Positions 17,169 to 24,466 of a DNA stretch of 64,000 nucleotides are shown one piece after another; the stretch's first letter is position 1, and each line of letters begins with the position of its first letter. The notes below the pieces were generated by a model. It did not search any database and had not been told where the DNA came from. It saw only the letters and a program-made list of their open reading frames with translations. The stretch spans positions 3,374,501-3,438,500 of the forward strand of contig NZ_CP119967.1 of NCBI RefSeq assembly GCF_029543085.1, given 5' to 3'. Made by a program: the position numbers and the translations under genes. The DNA comes from Pseudomonas sp. A34-9. Its GTDB lineage: Bacteria; Pseudomonadota; Gammaproteobacteria; Pseudomonadales; Pseudomonadaceae.

Positions 17169-18326
17169 ATGTTTCGCTATTTCCCGACCAACTACGTGTG
17201 GAATCTCTCTGTCGACCTGGCCATTGAAATGGGCGCCCGCATGGGCGAAATCGAAGCGATGTGCGCCCCTTTGCAGGAGGCTGCTAAACAGCCAGACGCG
17301 GCCGGCACCCGTGCCTTTCGCGAGACCTGGGCGAAAATGGCTGACAAGCTCTGCGGTCTGGCCGAAGAAGACGAAGGCAATGGCCGAATGCTCTCGGCTG
17401 GCGAAAAATACAACCGCGCCGCCACCTATTATCTGACCTGCGAGCGCCTGCAAGCCCACGGCGCGCCGGGCCGCACCGAGCTGTATCAGCGTTTTCTGCA
17501 GACCTTCAAGCGCGGCATCGAGCTGTCGCGTGAAAACTGCGAACGGGTAGAAATCCCGTACGAGGGCAAACATCTTTCCGGCTTGCTCGTGCGCGCCGAA
17601 GGCGTCGATGGGCCTGCGCCGATTCTGGTGCAGGTCAACGGTCTGGATTCGACCAAAGAAATGAAATACCGCGTGGGTTTGCCAGCCTGGCTGGCGAAGC
17701 GCGGCATCTCTTCGCTGATCATCGACCAGCCCGGCACTGGCGAAGCGTTGCGCCTGCATGGCCTGACCGCACGATTCGACAGTGAGCATTGGGCCAGCCG
17801 CGTCGTGGATTGGCTGGAAACCCGAAGCGACGTCGATGCCAAACGTATCGGTCTGGAAGGTGTCTCGTTGGGCGGTTATTACTGCCCGCGTGCGGTTGCA
17901 TTCGAACCGCGCTTCGCCTGCGGCGTAGTGTGGGGCGCCAACCATGACTGGCGTGATGTGCAAAAGCGTCGACTGGAAAAGGAAGGCAGCTTCCCGGTGC
18001 CGCACTACTGGGCGCATGTCTGCTGGGTGTGGGGCGCCAAGGACGTCGACGAGTTCATGACCATCGCCGAAGACGTACACCTTGACGGCGTGCTCGACCG
18101 GATCAAGGTGCCGTTCCTGGTGACCCACGGTGAACAGGATTCGCAGATACCGCTGAAATGGGCGCATCGCACCTACGAACAACTGGTCAACAGTCCAAAA
18201 TGTGAACTGAAAGTCTTCACCGAACGTGAAGGTGGTGTGCAGCATTCGAGCTTCGACAACAGCATCAACGCCGGTCATTACATAGCGGACTGGATCGCCG
18301 AAACGCTGGGCGGTCGCACCGCCTGA
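17169..18326 (+). CDS. Alpha/beta hydrolase (pseudooxynicotine hydrolase/Ayg1-like C-C hydrolase)
   Basis: 385 residues. A helical N-terminal half (1-125) precedes an alpha/beta-hydrolase domain with nucleophile Ser233 in GVSLGG, acid Asp324 in THGEQDSQIP and His359 in GGVQHSSFD. This domain order is that of the 2,6-dihydroxypseudooxynicotine hydrolase/FrsA-like family, whose members hydrolyse C-C bonds next to a ketone on phenolic compounds. It stands alone between the regulator and a strong terminator and has nod-box-like element C in its promoter. It probably cleaves the acyl chain or a ring-fission product of the pathway substrate (inference). Confidence 0.83.
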   Translation: MFRYFPTNYVWNLSVDLAIEMGARMGEIEAMCAPLQEAAKQPDAAGTRAFRETWAKMADKLCGLAEEDEGNGRMLSAGEKYNRAATYYLTCERLQAHGAPGRTELYQRFLQTFKRGIELSRENCERVEIPYEGKHLSGLLVRAEGVDGPAPILVQVNGLDSTKEMKYRVGLPAWLAKRGISSLIIDQPGTGEALRLHGLTARFDSEHWASRVVDWLETRSDVDAKRIGLEGVSLGGYYCPRAVAFEPRFACGVVWGANHDWRDVQKRRLEKEGSFPVPHYWAHVCWVWGAKDVDEFMTIAEDVHLDGVLDRIKVPFLVTHGEQDSQIPLKWAHRTYEQLVNSPKCELKVFTEREGGVQHSSFDNSINAGHYIADWIAETLGGRTA

Positions 18327-18350
18327 TCACTGAAAAACACACACAAAAAA

Positions 18351-18382
18351 AACGCCGGACAATCTCTCGATTGTCCGGCGTT
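18351..18382 (+). terminator. Strong bidirectional rho-independent terminator
   Basis: A perfect 13-bp stem (18351-18363 with 18370-18382) and a 6-base loop, preceded by an A-run and followed by TTTTC. It ends the hydrolase transcript 24 bp after the stop. The amidohydrolase downstream therefore needs its own promoter. Confidence 0.9.
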
Positions 18383-18510
18383 TTCGTTAACGGCTGCAGC
18401 CCGGCGCTGCTATTGACGCGATCAATGCGCAGCCATCGATGCAATCTGTTGGTCGGCCCCTCGCCTGCTCTTTAGCCTCATGTGCATAACAATCACACAG
18501 TGAAAACGCC

Positions 18511-19860
18511 ATGACTGCCCTGCATCTGAAATGCCAGACCCTGTTTGATGGCACTGGACTGGAAACCCGCCAACAACAGACATTGATTGTCGAAAACGGC
18601 CTGCTCAGTTACGTCGGGCCCACCGCGCTGGCCCCCGCTCCCCATCCCGGCGATACCCAGCTGGACGCCGGTGATGATTTCGTCATGCCGGGGCTGGTGG
18701 ACGTGCATACGCATCTGGCCTTCGGTAACGCGCAGAGCGAAGAAGACATTGATCTGTGGACCAGCGACGAATTTCGCGCTTTGCGCGGGATGTTTTTCGC
18801 GCAACACGTACTCGCGGCCGGCGTCACCAGCATGGTCTGCCCCGGCGACAGCGGTCAACTCAGCATCGCCGTGCGCAATGCGGTGACCGCTGGTTTGTTT
18901 GAAGGTCCGAGGATCGCAGCCAGCAGCCGCGTCATCACCAATCGGCAGAGTCTGAATGATTGGTTCCCGAGTCGGGTGGGCGCCCCGGAATACTTCACCG
19001 CGCAGTTGGTCACCAGCCGCAGCGACGCCCTTGCGGAGATCCGCAAGCAGGCCAAGGACGGCGTCGACCTGATCAAGATCGCCATGGACGGCACGCACCG
19101 CCGTCCCAATGGCGAAATCATTGCTGCCTTTACCGCCGATGAAACCTTCGAAATGGTCGAGGAAGCGCATCGTCTGGGCTGCAAGGTCGCCACGCATGCC
19201 TACGGTCGCGAGGCCGTGATGTACGCGGCGCGCGCAGGCGTTGATCTGGTTTTCCACGCCTTTTACATGGACGACGCGTGCATCGAGGCACTGCTTGAGG
19301 CCGGTAGCATCCTTGCCCCGACCATGACGTTCCCGCAGAACACTGTGGATTTCTGCCAGCCCCACGACCCGGCCATCAGCACCGGGTATGCCGGTTATTG
19401 TGCACGCACACTGGACGTTGGTTCGGCGGTACTCAAACGCGCCAAAGCGGCCGGCGTACCCTTTGCCTGCGGCAGTGACAGCGGCTTCGCGGTAACGCCT
19501 TACGGCGAGTGGCACGCCCGAGAGCTGGAGCTGCTGGTGGCCCGGCTTGGATTCACCCCGGCCGAAGCGTTATACGCCGCGACTGCTGTCGGCGCGCGCT
19601 GCATGCCGCGCGGTGAAACCCTCGGCTCACTGCAAGTGGGCAAGCAGGCCGACTTCCTGGTGCTCGACGGCTCGCCACTGGATGATATTCGCATCCTTCA
19701 GGATCGTTCACGCCTCAAAGCGGTGTACAAGGCCGGGCAACCGGTGCGCATGGATCGCAGCCCCTACAACCCCAAGCAGGTGTCCGATTTCAACTCGCTG
19801 AAATGGACGGATCTATACACCCGCGACCGCGTTGCCCAACTCGGAAAATGGGCCCTATGA
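18511..19860 (+). CDS. Amidohydrolase-superfamily metal-dependent hydrolase
   Basis: 449 residues. The superfamily metal site is present: HxH at His66/His68 (VDVHTHLAFG), a Lys in VDLIKIAMDGTH, His residues in ATHAYGREA and VFHAFYMDD, and the catalytic Asp in CGSDSGFAV. It belongs to the imidazolonepropionase/prolidase-like branch, which hydrolyses cyclic amides, lactones or peptide-like bonds. It forms an operon with the GlcG-like gene. Whether it belongs to the phenolic regulon is open: no nod-box element was seen in its promoter (18385-18510). Confidence 0.82.
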   Translation: MTALHLKCQTLFDGTGLETRQQQTLIVENGLLSYVGPTALAPAPHPGDTQLDAGDDFVMPGLVDVHTHLAFGNAQSEEDIDLWTSDEFRALRGMFFAQHVLAAGVTSMVCPGDSGQLSIAVRNAVTAGLFEGPRIAASSRVITNRQSLNDWFPSRVGAPEYFTAQLVTSRSDALAEIRKQAKDGVDLIKIAMDGTHRRPNGEIIAAFTADETFEMVEEAHRLGCKVATHAYGREAVMYAARAGVDLVFHAFYMDDACIEALLEAGSILAPTMTFPQNTVDFCQPHDPAISTGYAGYCARTLDVGSAVLKRAKAAGVPFACGSDSGFAVTPYGEWHARELELLVARLGFTPAEALYAATAVGARCMPRGETLGSLQVGKQADFLVLDGSPLDDIRILQDRSRLKAVYKAGQPVRMDRSPYNPKQVSDFNSLKWTDLYTRDRVAQLGKWAL

Positions 19861-19871
19861 GGACACAAGCC

Positions 19872-20318
19872 ATGCAAAGACTGGATCTGCTCACTGCCAC
19901 AAACATGGCGAGCGATGCCATCCGCATTGCTCGCGAAACCGGGATCAAACCGCTGGGCGTCGCCGTACTGGATGCCGCCGCCCATCCATTGGCGGTTCTG
20001 CGCGACGAAAACGCCAGCTTCCTACGCCCGCAAATCGCCGTCGGCAAGGCCCGCGGTTGCCTGGGTATGGGTTTTGGAGGGCGTGAACTGGCGCGACGGG
20101 CGCAGGCCATGCCGGCGTTTTTCGATGCGATCAACAGTTTGACCGACGGTGAGGTGATTCCCGTGGCGGGTGGTGTGTTGATCCGTAATGCCGAGGGGGT
20201 GGTGCTCGGGGCCATCGGCATCAGTGGCGATACCTCCGACAACGACGAGCGCTGCGCATTGCTGGCCATCGCCAAGGCCGGCCTGGTCGCCGACAACGGC
20301 GATCAGCCAGAGGGTTGA
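19872..20318 (+). CDS. GlcG/HbpS-like heme-binding-fold protein
   Basis: 148 residues from ATG 19872, chosen over ATG 19857 because GAGGA lies at 19859-19863. The protein has the HbpS/GlcG fold signature: AIRIARETGIKPLGVAVLD at the start and VAGGVLIRN...LGAIGISGD at the end. These small proteins often accompany catabolic operons; some bind heme or degradation products, others have no known role. It lies 12 bp after the amidohydrolase and its 3' end overlaps the convergent LysR gene by 16 bp. Confidence 0.82.
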   Translation: MQRLDLLTATNMASDAIRIARETGIKPLGVAVLDAAAHPLAVLRDENASFLRPQIAVGKARGCLGMGFGGRELARRAQAMPAFFDAINSLTDGEVIPVAGGVLIRNAEGVVLGAIGISGDTSDNDERCALLAIAKAGLVADNGDQPEG

Positions 20319-21238
20319 TCGAGCAATGCGGCCTGTTCCAGGAGCAGGCCGCGAAACCACTGCATGGCCGGGTCATGTGCTTGATAGGGATGCCATTGCA
20401 AGACTTGCACGGCCTCGGGGAACGCCAGCGGTGCCGGGTGGACGCGCAAGGGATAACGTTGGGCAAAGCATTGCGCCTGGCGTTGAAACACCGTGGCGAT
20501 ACGTGCGGTGCCGACAATGTACTCCGGCATCAGCACAAAGCTTTCAACGGTCACTGCCACTTGCCGCTCAATCCCGAGTTCATGCAGGTGCACGGCATCC
20601 ATTGCCAGGTTCTGCCCGTCGGCAAACTCGCGCACCACATGCGTCGCAGCGCAGTAGTCGGCGAGGCTCAGTTGCTCGGCGAACTGTGGCTGTTGGGCGC
20701 AGACGATGCAACAGAGCTGGTCAGTCATGAGCGGCACATGGGGATAGGCCGGATTCAACCGTCGCTGCGGCACGATCACGCAATCACTGCGCCGATAATC
20801 CAGCGCTTCGCTGACGACATCGCCGTCGCGCGGAACAGGCATGTCACGCAGGCTCAAGCGAATGCCCGGCGCCATGCGCGCCAATGCACGACTGACCGAA
20901 GCCAACAGCACGTCGGCGACGTAATCGGAGGCGACCAGGGTGATGTGCCGGTTGCACTGTGCCGGATCAAAATTGAGCGGAGCGTCGACGATTTCCCGGG
21001 TCAGTGCCAACGCTGCACGCACTTTTGGCAGCAACGCCTGCCCCAACGCGGTGGGCTCCAGGCGTCGTCCCACCGGCACCAGTAACGGGTCATTGAAATG
21101 TTCACGCAAGCGGCCCAGTGCCGAACTGGCCGCTGACTGTCCCAGGCACAGACGCTCGGCCGCCCGGCTGACACTGCATTCACTCAGCAAGGCGTCCAGC
21201 GCAACCAACAGATTAAGGTCGAGGCGGCGATATCGCAT
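20303..21238 (-). CDS. LysR-type regulator, second NodD/NahR-like paralogue
   Basis: 311 residues opening with MRYRRLDLNLLVALDALLSE and VSRAAERLCLGQSAASS, clearly the same subfamily as the regulator at 16147. It overlaps the convergent GlcG-like gene by 16 bp. A near-perfect nod-box-like element (D) lies about 100 bp upstream of its start, suggesting autoregulation or control by the paralogue. It could regulate the amidohydrolase-GlcG pair or tune the whole cluster. Confidence 0.87.
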   Translation of the reverse strand: MRYRRLDLNLLVALDALLSECSVSRAAERLCLGQSAASSALGRLREHFNDPLLVPVGRRLEPTALGQALLPKVRAALALTREIVDAPLNFDPAQCNRHITLVASDYVADVLLASVSRALARMAPGIRLSLRDMPVPRDGDVVSEALDYRRSDCVIVPQRRLNPAYPHVPLMTDQLCCIVCAQQPQFAEQLSLADYCAATHVVREFADGQNLAMDAVHLHELGIERQVAVTVESFVLMPEYIVGTARIATVFQRQAQCFAQRYPLRVHPAPLAFPEAVQVLQWHPYQAHDPAMQWFRGLLLEQAALLDQPSG

Positions 21239-21337
21239 GTCGGTTCCGTCGAAGGCGGTGGGTCAGGTGTTTGCCCGCAATGACGAGCATGGCCCACAAC
21301 ACATCATGACCTTAACCAGCGGCCTGCCGATGCACCA

Positions 21338-21374
21338 ATCGCATGCGTCGCTGGCAGGTATCGTCGACGGTGAT
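21338..21374 (-). promoter_or_regulatory. Nod-box-like operator D with long dyad
   Basis: ATC-N9-GCT at 21338-21352 (one mismatch) and a perfect ATC-N9-GAT at 21360-21374, again 7 bases apart. The second motif is inside an 11-bp perfect inverted repeat (21352-21362 with 21372-21382) with no T-run, so it is an operator rather than a terminator. It lies upstream of the second NodD-like gene. Confidence 0.65.
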
Positions 21375-21403
21375 ACCTGCCAGTGCGCAGGGCAGCCCGC
21401 AGC

Positions 21404-21913
21404 TTACGACCAGAATCCTTGGTGCGGTTCAGCCGCCTCGCCCTCCAGCATCGGTCCCAGCACACTGACCTTGCGCTGCCCCTTGGCAAACACCTCGCGG
21501 CACGGCAGCGAGAACGTCGGGTTCTCAGGATGGTCGCCCGTCAATCCCAGCAACGCATGCTCCGACAAGGCATAAACCACTCGCCCGATCCCCGTCCAAT
21601 ACACCGCCCCGGCACACATGCAGCAAGGTTCGGCGCTGGTGTACAGCGTGCACAATTCAAGCTCTTGCGGCGACAGCAGCTTGGCCGCCGCCGCTGCCGC
21701 CACCAACTCCGCGTGTTGAGTGGGATCACCTTCCGGTGGCATCGAGTTGTTCCCCGCTTCGACAATCACCTTGCCGTTGCGGTCGGCTACCAACGCCGCG
21801 AACGGATGGCGACCGCGTTGTTTCGATGCCTCGGACAAGGCGATGGTCTGGCGCAACAACGCCAGATCCAGTTCGCTGACGCCAGCCGGGATGAGCTGAG
21901 TGAATTGATTCAT
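21404..21913 (-). CDS. Nucleoside/nucleobase deaminase (guanine deaminase-like)
   Basis: 169 residues from ATG 21913 (AGGAG upstream). It is a zinc-dependent cytidine-deaminase-fold enzyme: His67 and catalytic Glu69 in QHAEL, then Cys97 and Cys100 in the PCxxC motif of TSAEPCCMC. Size and motif context fit the bacterial GuaD/TadA-like group that deaminates free purines such as guanine. It lies 32 bp after a xanthine/uracil-type permease, which supports a nucleobase salvage or nitrogen-use role. The exact base is not readable. Confidence 0.85.
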   Translation of the reverse strand: MNQFTQLIPAGVSELDLALLRQTIALSEASKQRGRHPFAALVADRNGKVIVEAGNNSMPPEGDPTQHAELVAAAAAAKLLSPQELELCTLYTSAEPCCMCAGAVYWTGIGRVVYALSEHALLGLTGDHPENPTFSLPCREVFAKGQRKVSVLGPMLEGEAAEPHQGFWS

Positions 21914-21945
21914 GGGTAACTCCTTGGGCAGTGGAAAAAACAAAG

Positions 21946-23286
21946 TCAGTCGGCCAGTTCAGCCGAGGTAGCGCCGATGGTTTCGGTCGATTTTTTTTCA
22001 TTGTTGAGCAGGATGTTGAGCACGATGGCAGTGATCGCGCCGAGGAAAATCCCGCTGTCGAGCACCAGTTTCAGGGTCGGGCCGACGTGTTCGAACAACG
22101 CCGGAAAGGACATCGGCAGCACCCCGACACTCACCGAAACCGCGACGATGATGCCGTTGCGTGTGCCCTCGAACTGGACACGCGACAGTTCCTGAATCCC
22201 CGCCACCGTGGTCATGCCGAACATGACGATCGCGCAGCCACCGAGCACTGGCGTCGGCACTGCGGCGATTAACGCGCCGAGTTTCGGGAACAAGCCCATC
22301 AGCACCATGATTGCCCCGGCAGCGGCCACGACGAAGCGGCTTTTGACGTTCGAAAGCGCAATCAAACCGGTGTTCTGGGTGAACGCGTTGTAAGGAAAAC
22401 TGTTGAACAAGCCGCCGAGCATCGTCGACAAGCCGTCGGCGCGAAATGCGTTGCCGAGGGTCTGTTGCGTGGTTGGTTTGCCGGTCAATTTGCCGATCGC
22501 CAGGCAGTTGCCGGTGGTCTCGGCCATGATTACCAGCATCGCCAGGGTCATGATCAGAATCGGCACCGGAGCGAATTCCGGCGCTCCGAAGGCCATGGGC
22601 GCACTCAGCTCAAACCATGCGGCTTCGCTGACCCGGCTGAAGTGCGTCATGCCGCAGGCCGCGGCGATCAGGCTGCCGATGAACAAGCCAATCAGTACGC
22701 TGAGGTTACCGAGGAAGCCCTTGCATTTGGCATAGATCACTAACGTCACGCTGACCGTGGCCAGGCCCAGCAACAGGTTCGCGGGATTACCGAAATCCGC
22801 CGCGTCGGGATTGCCGCCGCCCAACCAGATCGCCGCCGCTGGCATCAGCGAGATGCCGATAATGGTGATCAGACTGCCAATCACCACCGGTGGAAAGAAG
22901 CGCAGCAAGCGGCTGAACACCGGCGCCAAGGCAATCGTAATGAAGCCTGCGGCAATCACCGCACCGAAAATCTGACTGAGCCCGAACTCTTTACCGATCA
23001 TGATCATCGGCGCCAGAGCAATGAATGAGCAGCCCTGAATCAGGGGCAGACGCGCGCCGAATTTCCAGAAGCCCAGGGTTTGAATCAGCGTCGCCACGCC
23101 GGAGGTCAACAGGTTAGCGTTGATCAGCAACACGATCTGAGCCGAGGTCAGCCCCATCGCACTGCCGAGAATCAGCGGCACCGCCACTGCTCCCGCGTAC
23201 ATCACCAGCACATGCTGCAAGCCAAACGTGAACAACTGTCGCAGTGGCAAAATCTCGTCCACCGGATGAATGCGTTGTGGGGTCAT
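21946..23286 (-). CDS. NCS2 nucleobase:cation symporter (xanthine/uracil permease family)
   Basis: 446 residues from ATG 23286 (AGGAG upstream). About 12-14 TM segments are visible, with the NCS2 features QHVLVMYAGAVAVPLIL near the start and the substrate-site helix ETTGNCLAIGKLTG followed by GGLFNSFPYNAFTQNTGLIAL. These are typical of purine transporters. It is the first gene of a two-gene unit with the deaminase and is divergent from a LysR gene that probably controls it. Expected role: import of a purine or related heterocycle. Confidence 0.9.
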   Translation of the reverse strand: MTPQRIHPVDEILPLRQLFTFGLQHVLVMYAGAVAVPLILGSAMGLTSAQIVLLINANLLTSGVATLIQTLGFWKFGARLPLIQGCSFIALAPMIMIGKEFGLSQIFGAVIAAGFITIALAPVFSRLLRFFPPVVIGSLITIIGISLMPAAAIWLGGGNPDAADFGNPANLLLGLATVSVTLVIYAKCKGFLGNLSVLIGLFIGSLIAAACGMTHFSRVSEAAWFELSAPMAFGAPEFAPVPILIMTLAMLVIMAETTGNCLAIGKLTGKPTTQQTLGNAFRADGLSTMLGGLFNSFPYNAFTQNTGLIALSNVKSRFVVAAAGAIMVLMGLFPKLGALIAAVPTPVLGGCAIVMFGMTTVAGIQELSRVQFEGTRNGIIVAVSVSVGVLPMSFPALFEHVGPTLKLVLDSGIFLGAITAIVLNILLNNEKKSTETIGATSAELAD

Positions 23287-23401
23287 TTCACACGCTCCTG
23301 AAGGTGCGGCATCTGTTGAGATTGCGGGCATGCTCAGGGGCGTTTGTGAGAGTGGATTCGCCCCGGAGATCGTTTGTGCGGGGCCATCATTGAGCGTTTA
23401 T

Positions 23402-23430
23402 AGCGATGAAACAAATTAGCAATCATCGCT
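23402..23430. promoter_or_regulatory. Inverted repeat in the permease/LysR divergent region
   Basis: Arms AGCGATGA (23402-23409) and TCATCGCT (23423-23430) with a 13-base AT-rich spacer. The position between divergent permease and LysR genes fits a LysR-family operator. A T-run follows on the plus strand, so a terminator cannot be fully excluded, but no gene reads into it from the left. Confidence 0.5.
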
Positions 23431-23500
23431 TTTTTCGATGGCACAATCAGGCATTCCTCAGACCCTGCAAACCTCCATTTTCGACCCGGGAGTTCACCGC

Positions 23501-24415
23501 TTGCGCTTCTCACTCGATCAACTGTTGATGTTCGTCCAAGTGGTCAAAAGCGGATCGTTCTCCGCCGCCGGACGCAAACTGGGCAAGACGCAATCGACCA
23601 TCAGCGCGGCGATTGCCAACCTCGAAACCGACTTGGGCGTCGACCTGTTCGACCGCAGCAACCGCAGCCCTGCCCTCACCGCCAGTGGCCAAAAATTGTT
23701 GGTTCAGGCTGAGTCAGTACTGGAACGCTGCATGACCTTCGAAGCCCATGCCGACTGCCTTTCAGACAACGTCGAACCGAGCCTGACGCTGGCGATTGAA
23801 ACGCCGTACGGCCCGATCATGCCGGTGCTCAAAGCCTTCGAAGAGGCGTTCCCCTTCGTCGACCTGATCATCCGCCACCCGGTGTACGGCGACGTCAGCG
23901 AGCTGGTCAGCAGCGGCGAGGCCGTTCTCGGCGTCGCGTTCTCACAGCCCGGCTATCCCAAAGAACTGGCGTTCCAGCAACTGGGCAAACTGATCATGCT
24001 GCACGTCTGCCACCCAGACCATCCGTTAGCGCAACTCGACAACGTCAGCTTCGACGACCTGCATGTCCATCGCCGCCTGGCCTTCAGCGCCCATGCGAGC
24101 AAACTGCCGAGCAGCGAATACCTGCGCTCGACCCAGTTGTGGCAAGCGGAAAGTTATCTGGCGTTATTGGAAATGGTCCGCGCCGGACTCGGCTGGGCCA
24201 CCCTGCCCCGCCAGTTGATTCAGCGTGAACTGGCCAAGGGTGAACTGGTGGAACTGCAGCTCTCGGCGTATCCGCATACGGACTGGCAGATTGGTGTGGA
24301 TCTGTTGTGGGCGCGACAACGACCGCTAGGTAAGGCGGAGCGCTGGCTGAAGGAGAAATTGCAGGGCAACAAGGTGTATGAGCTGGATCGCAACGGGCAG
24401 ATCACCACGCTTTGA
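23501..24415 (+). CDS. LysR-type transcriptional regulator
   Basis: 304 residues if started at TTG 23501, where GGGAG sits 8 bases upstream; an in-frame ATG at 23438 would add 21 residues but has no ribosome site and lies against the operator repeat. The N-terminal winged helix (FSLDQLLMFVQVVKSGSFSAAGRKLGKTQSTIS) is standard, the rest a periplasmic-binding-like effector domain. Divergent transcription from the permease-deaminase unit suggests it regulates purine uptake and deamination. Confidence 0.88.
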   Translation: MRFSLDQLLMFVQVVKSGSFSAAGRKLGKTQSTISAAIANLETDLGVDLFDRSNRSPALTASGQKLLVQAESVLERCMTFEAHADCLSDNVEPSLTLAIETPYGPIMPVLKAFEEAFPFVDLIIRHPVYGDVSELVSSGEAVLGVAFSQPGYPKELAFQQLGKLIMLHVCHPDHPLAQLDNVSFDDLHVHRRLAFSAHASKLPSSEYLRSTQLWQAESYLALLEMVRAGLGWATLPRQLIQRELAKGELVELQLSAYPHTDWQIGVDLLWARQRPLGKAERWLKEKLQGNKVYELDRNGQITTL

Positions 24416-24427
24416 CGTGGGTACAAA

Positions 24428-24449
24428 GAGGCCCGCCAGAGCGGGCCTC
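24428..24449. terminator. Hairpin terminator between convergent genes
   Basis: A 9-bp GC-rich stem (24428-24436 with 24441-24449) and 4-base loop, 12 bp after the LysR stop and 17 bp before the RND stop on the other strand. The T-tract is weak on both sides, but the location between convergent genes supports a shared terminator. Confidence 0.7.
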
Positions 24450-24466
24450 GATTTCAGGCTTTGTCA

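Noticed and set aside
18412..18426. ATTGA-N5-TCAAT dyad upstream of the amidohydrolase
   Set aside because: It does not fit the ATC-N9-GAT pattern and arms are only 5 bp; kept only as a remark.
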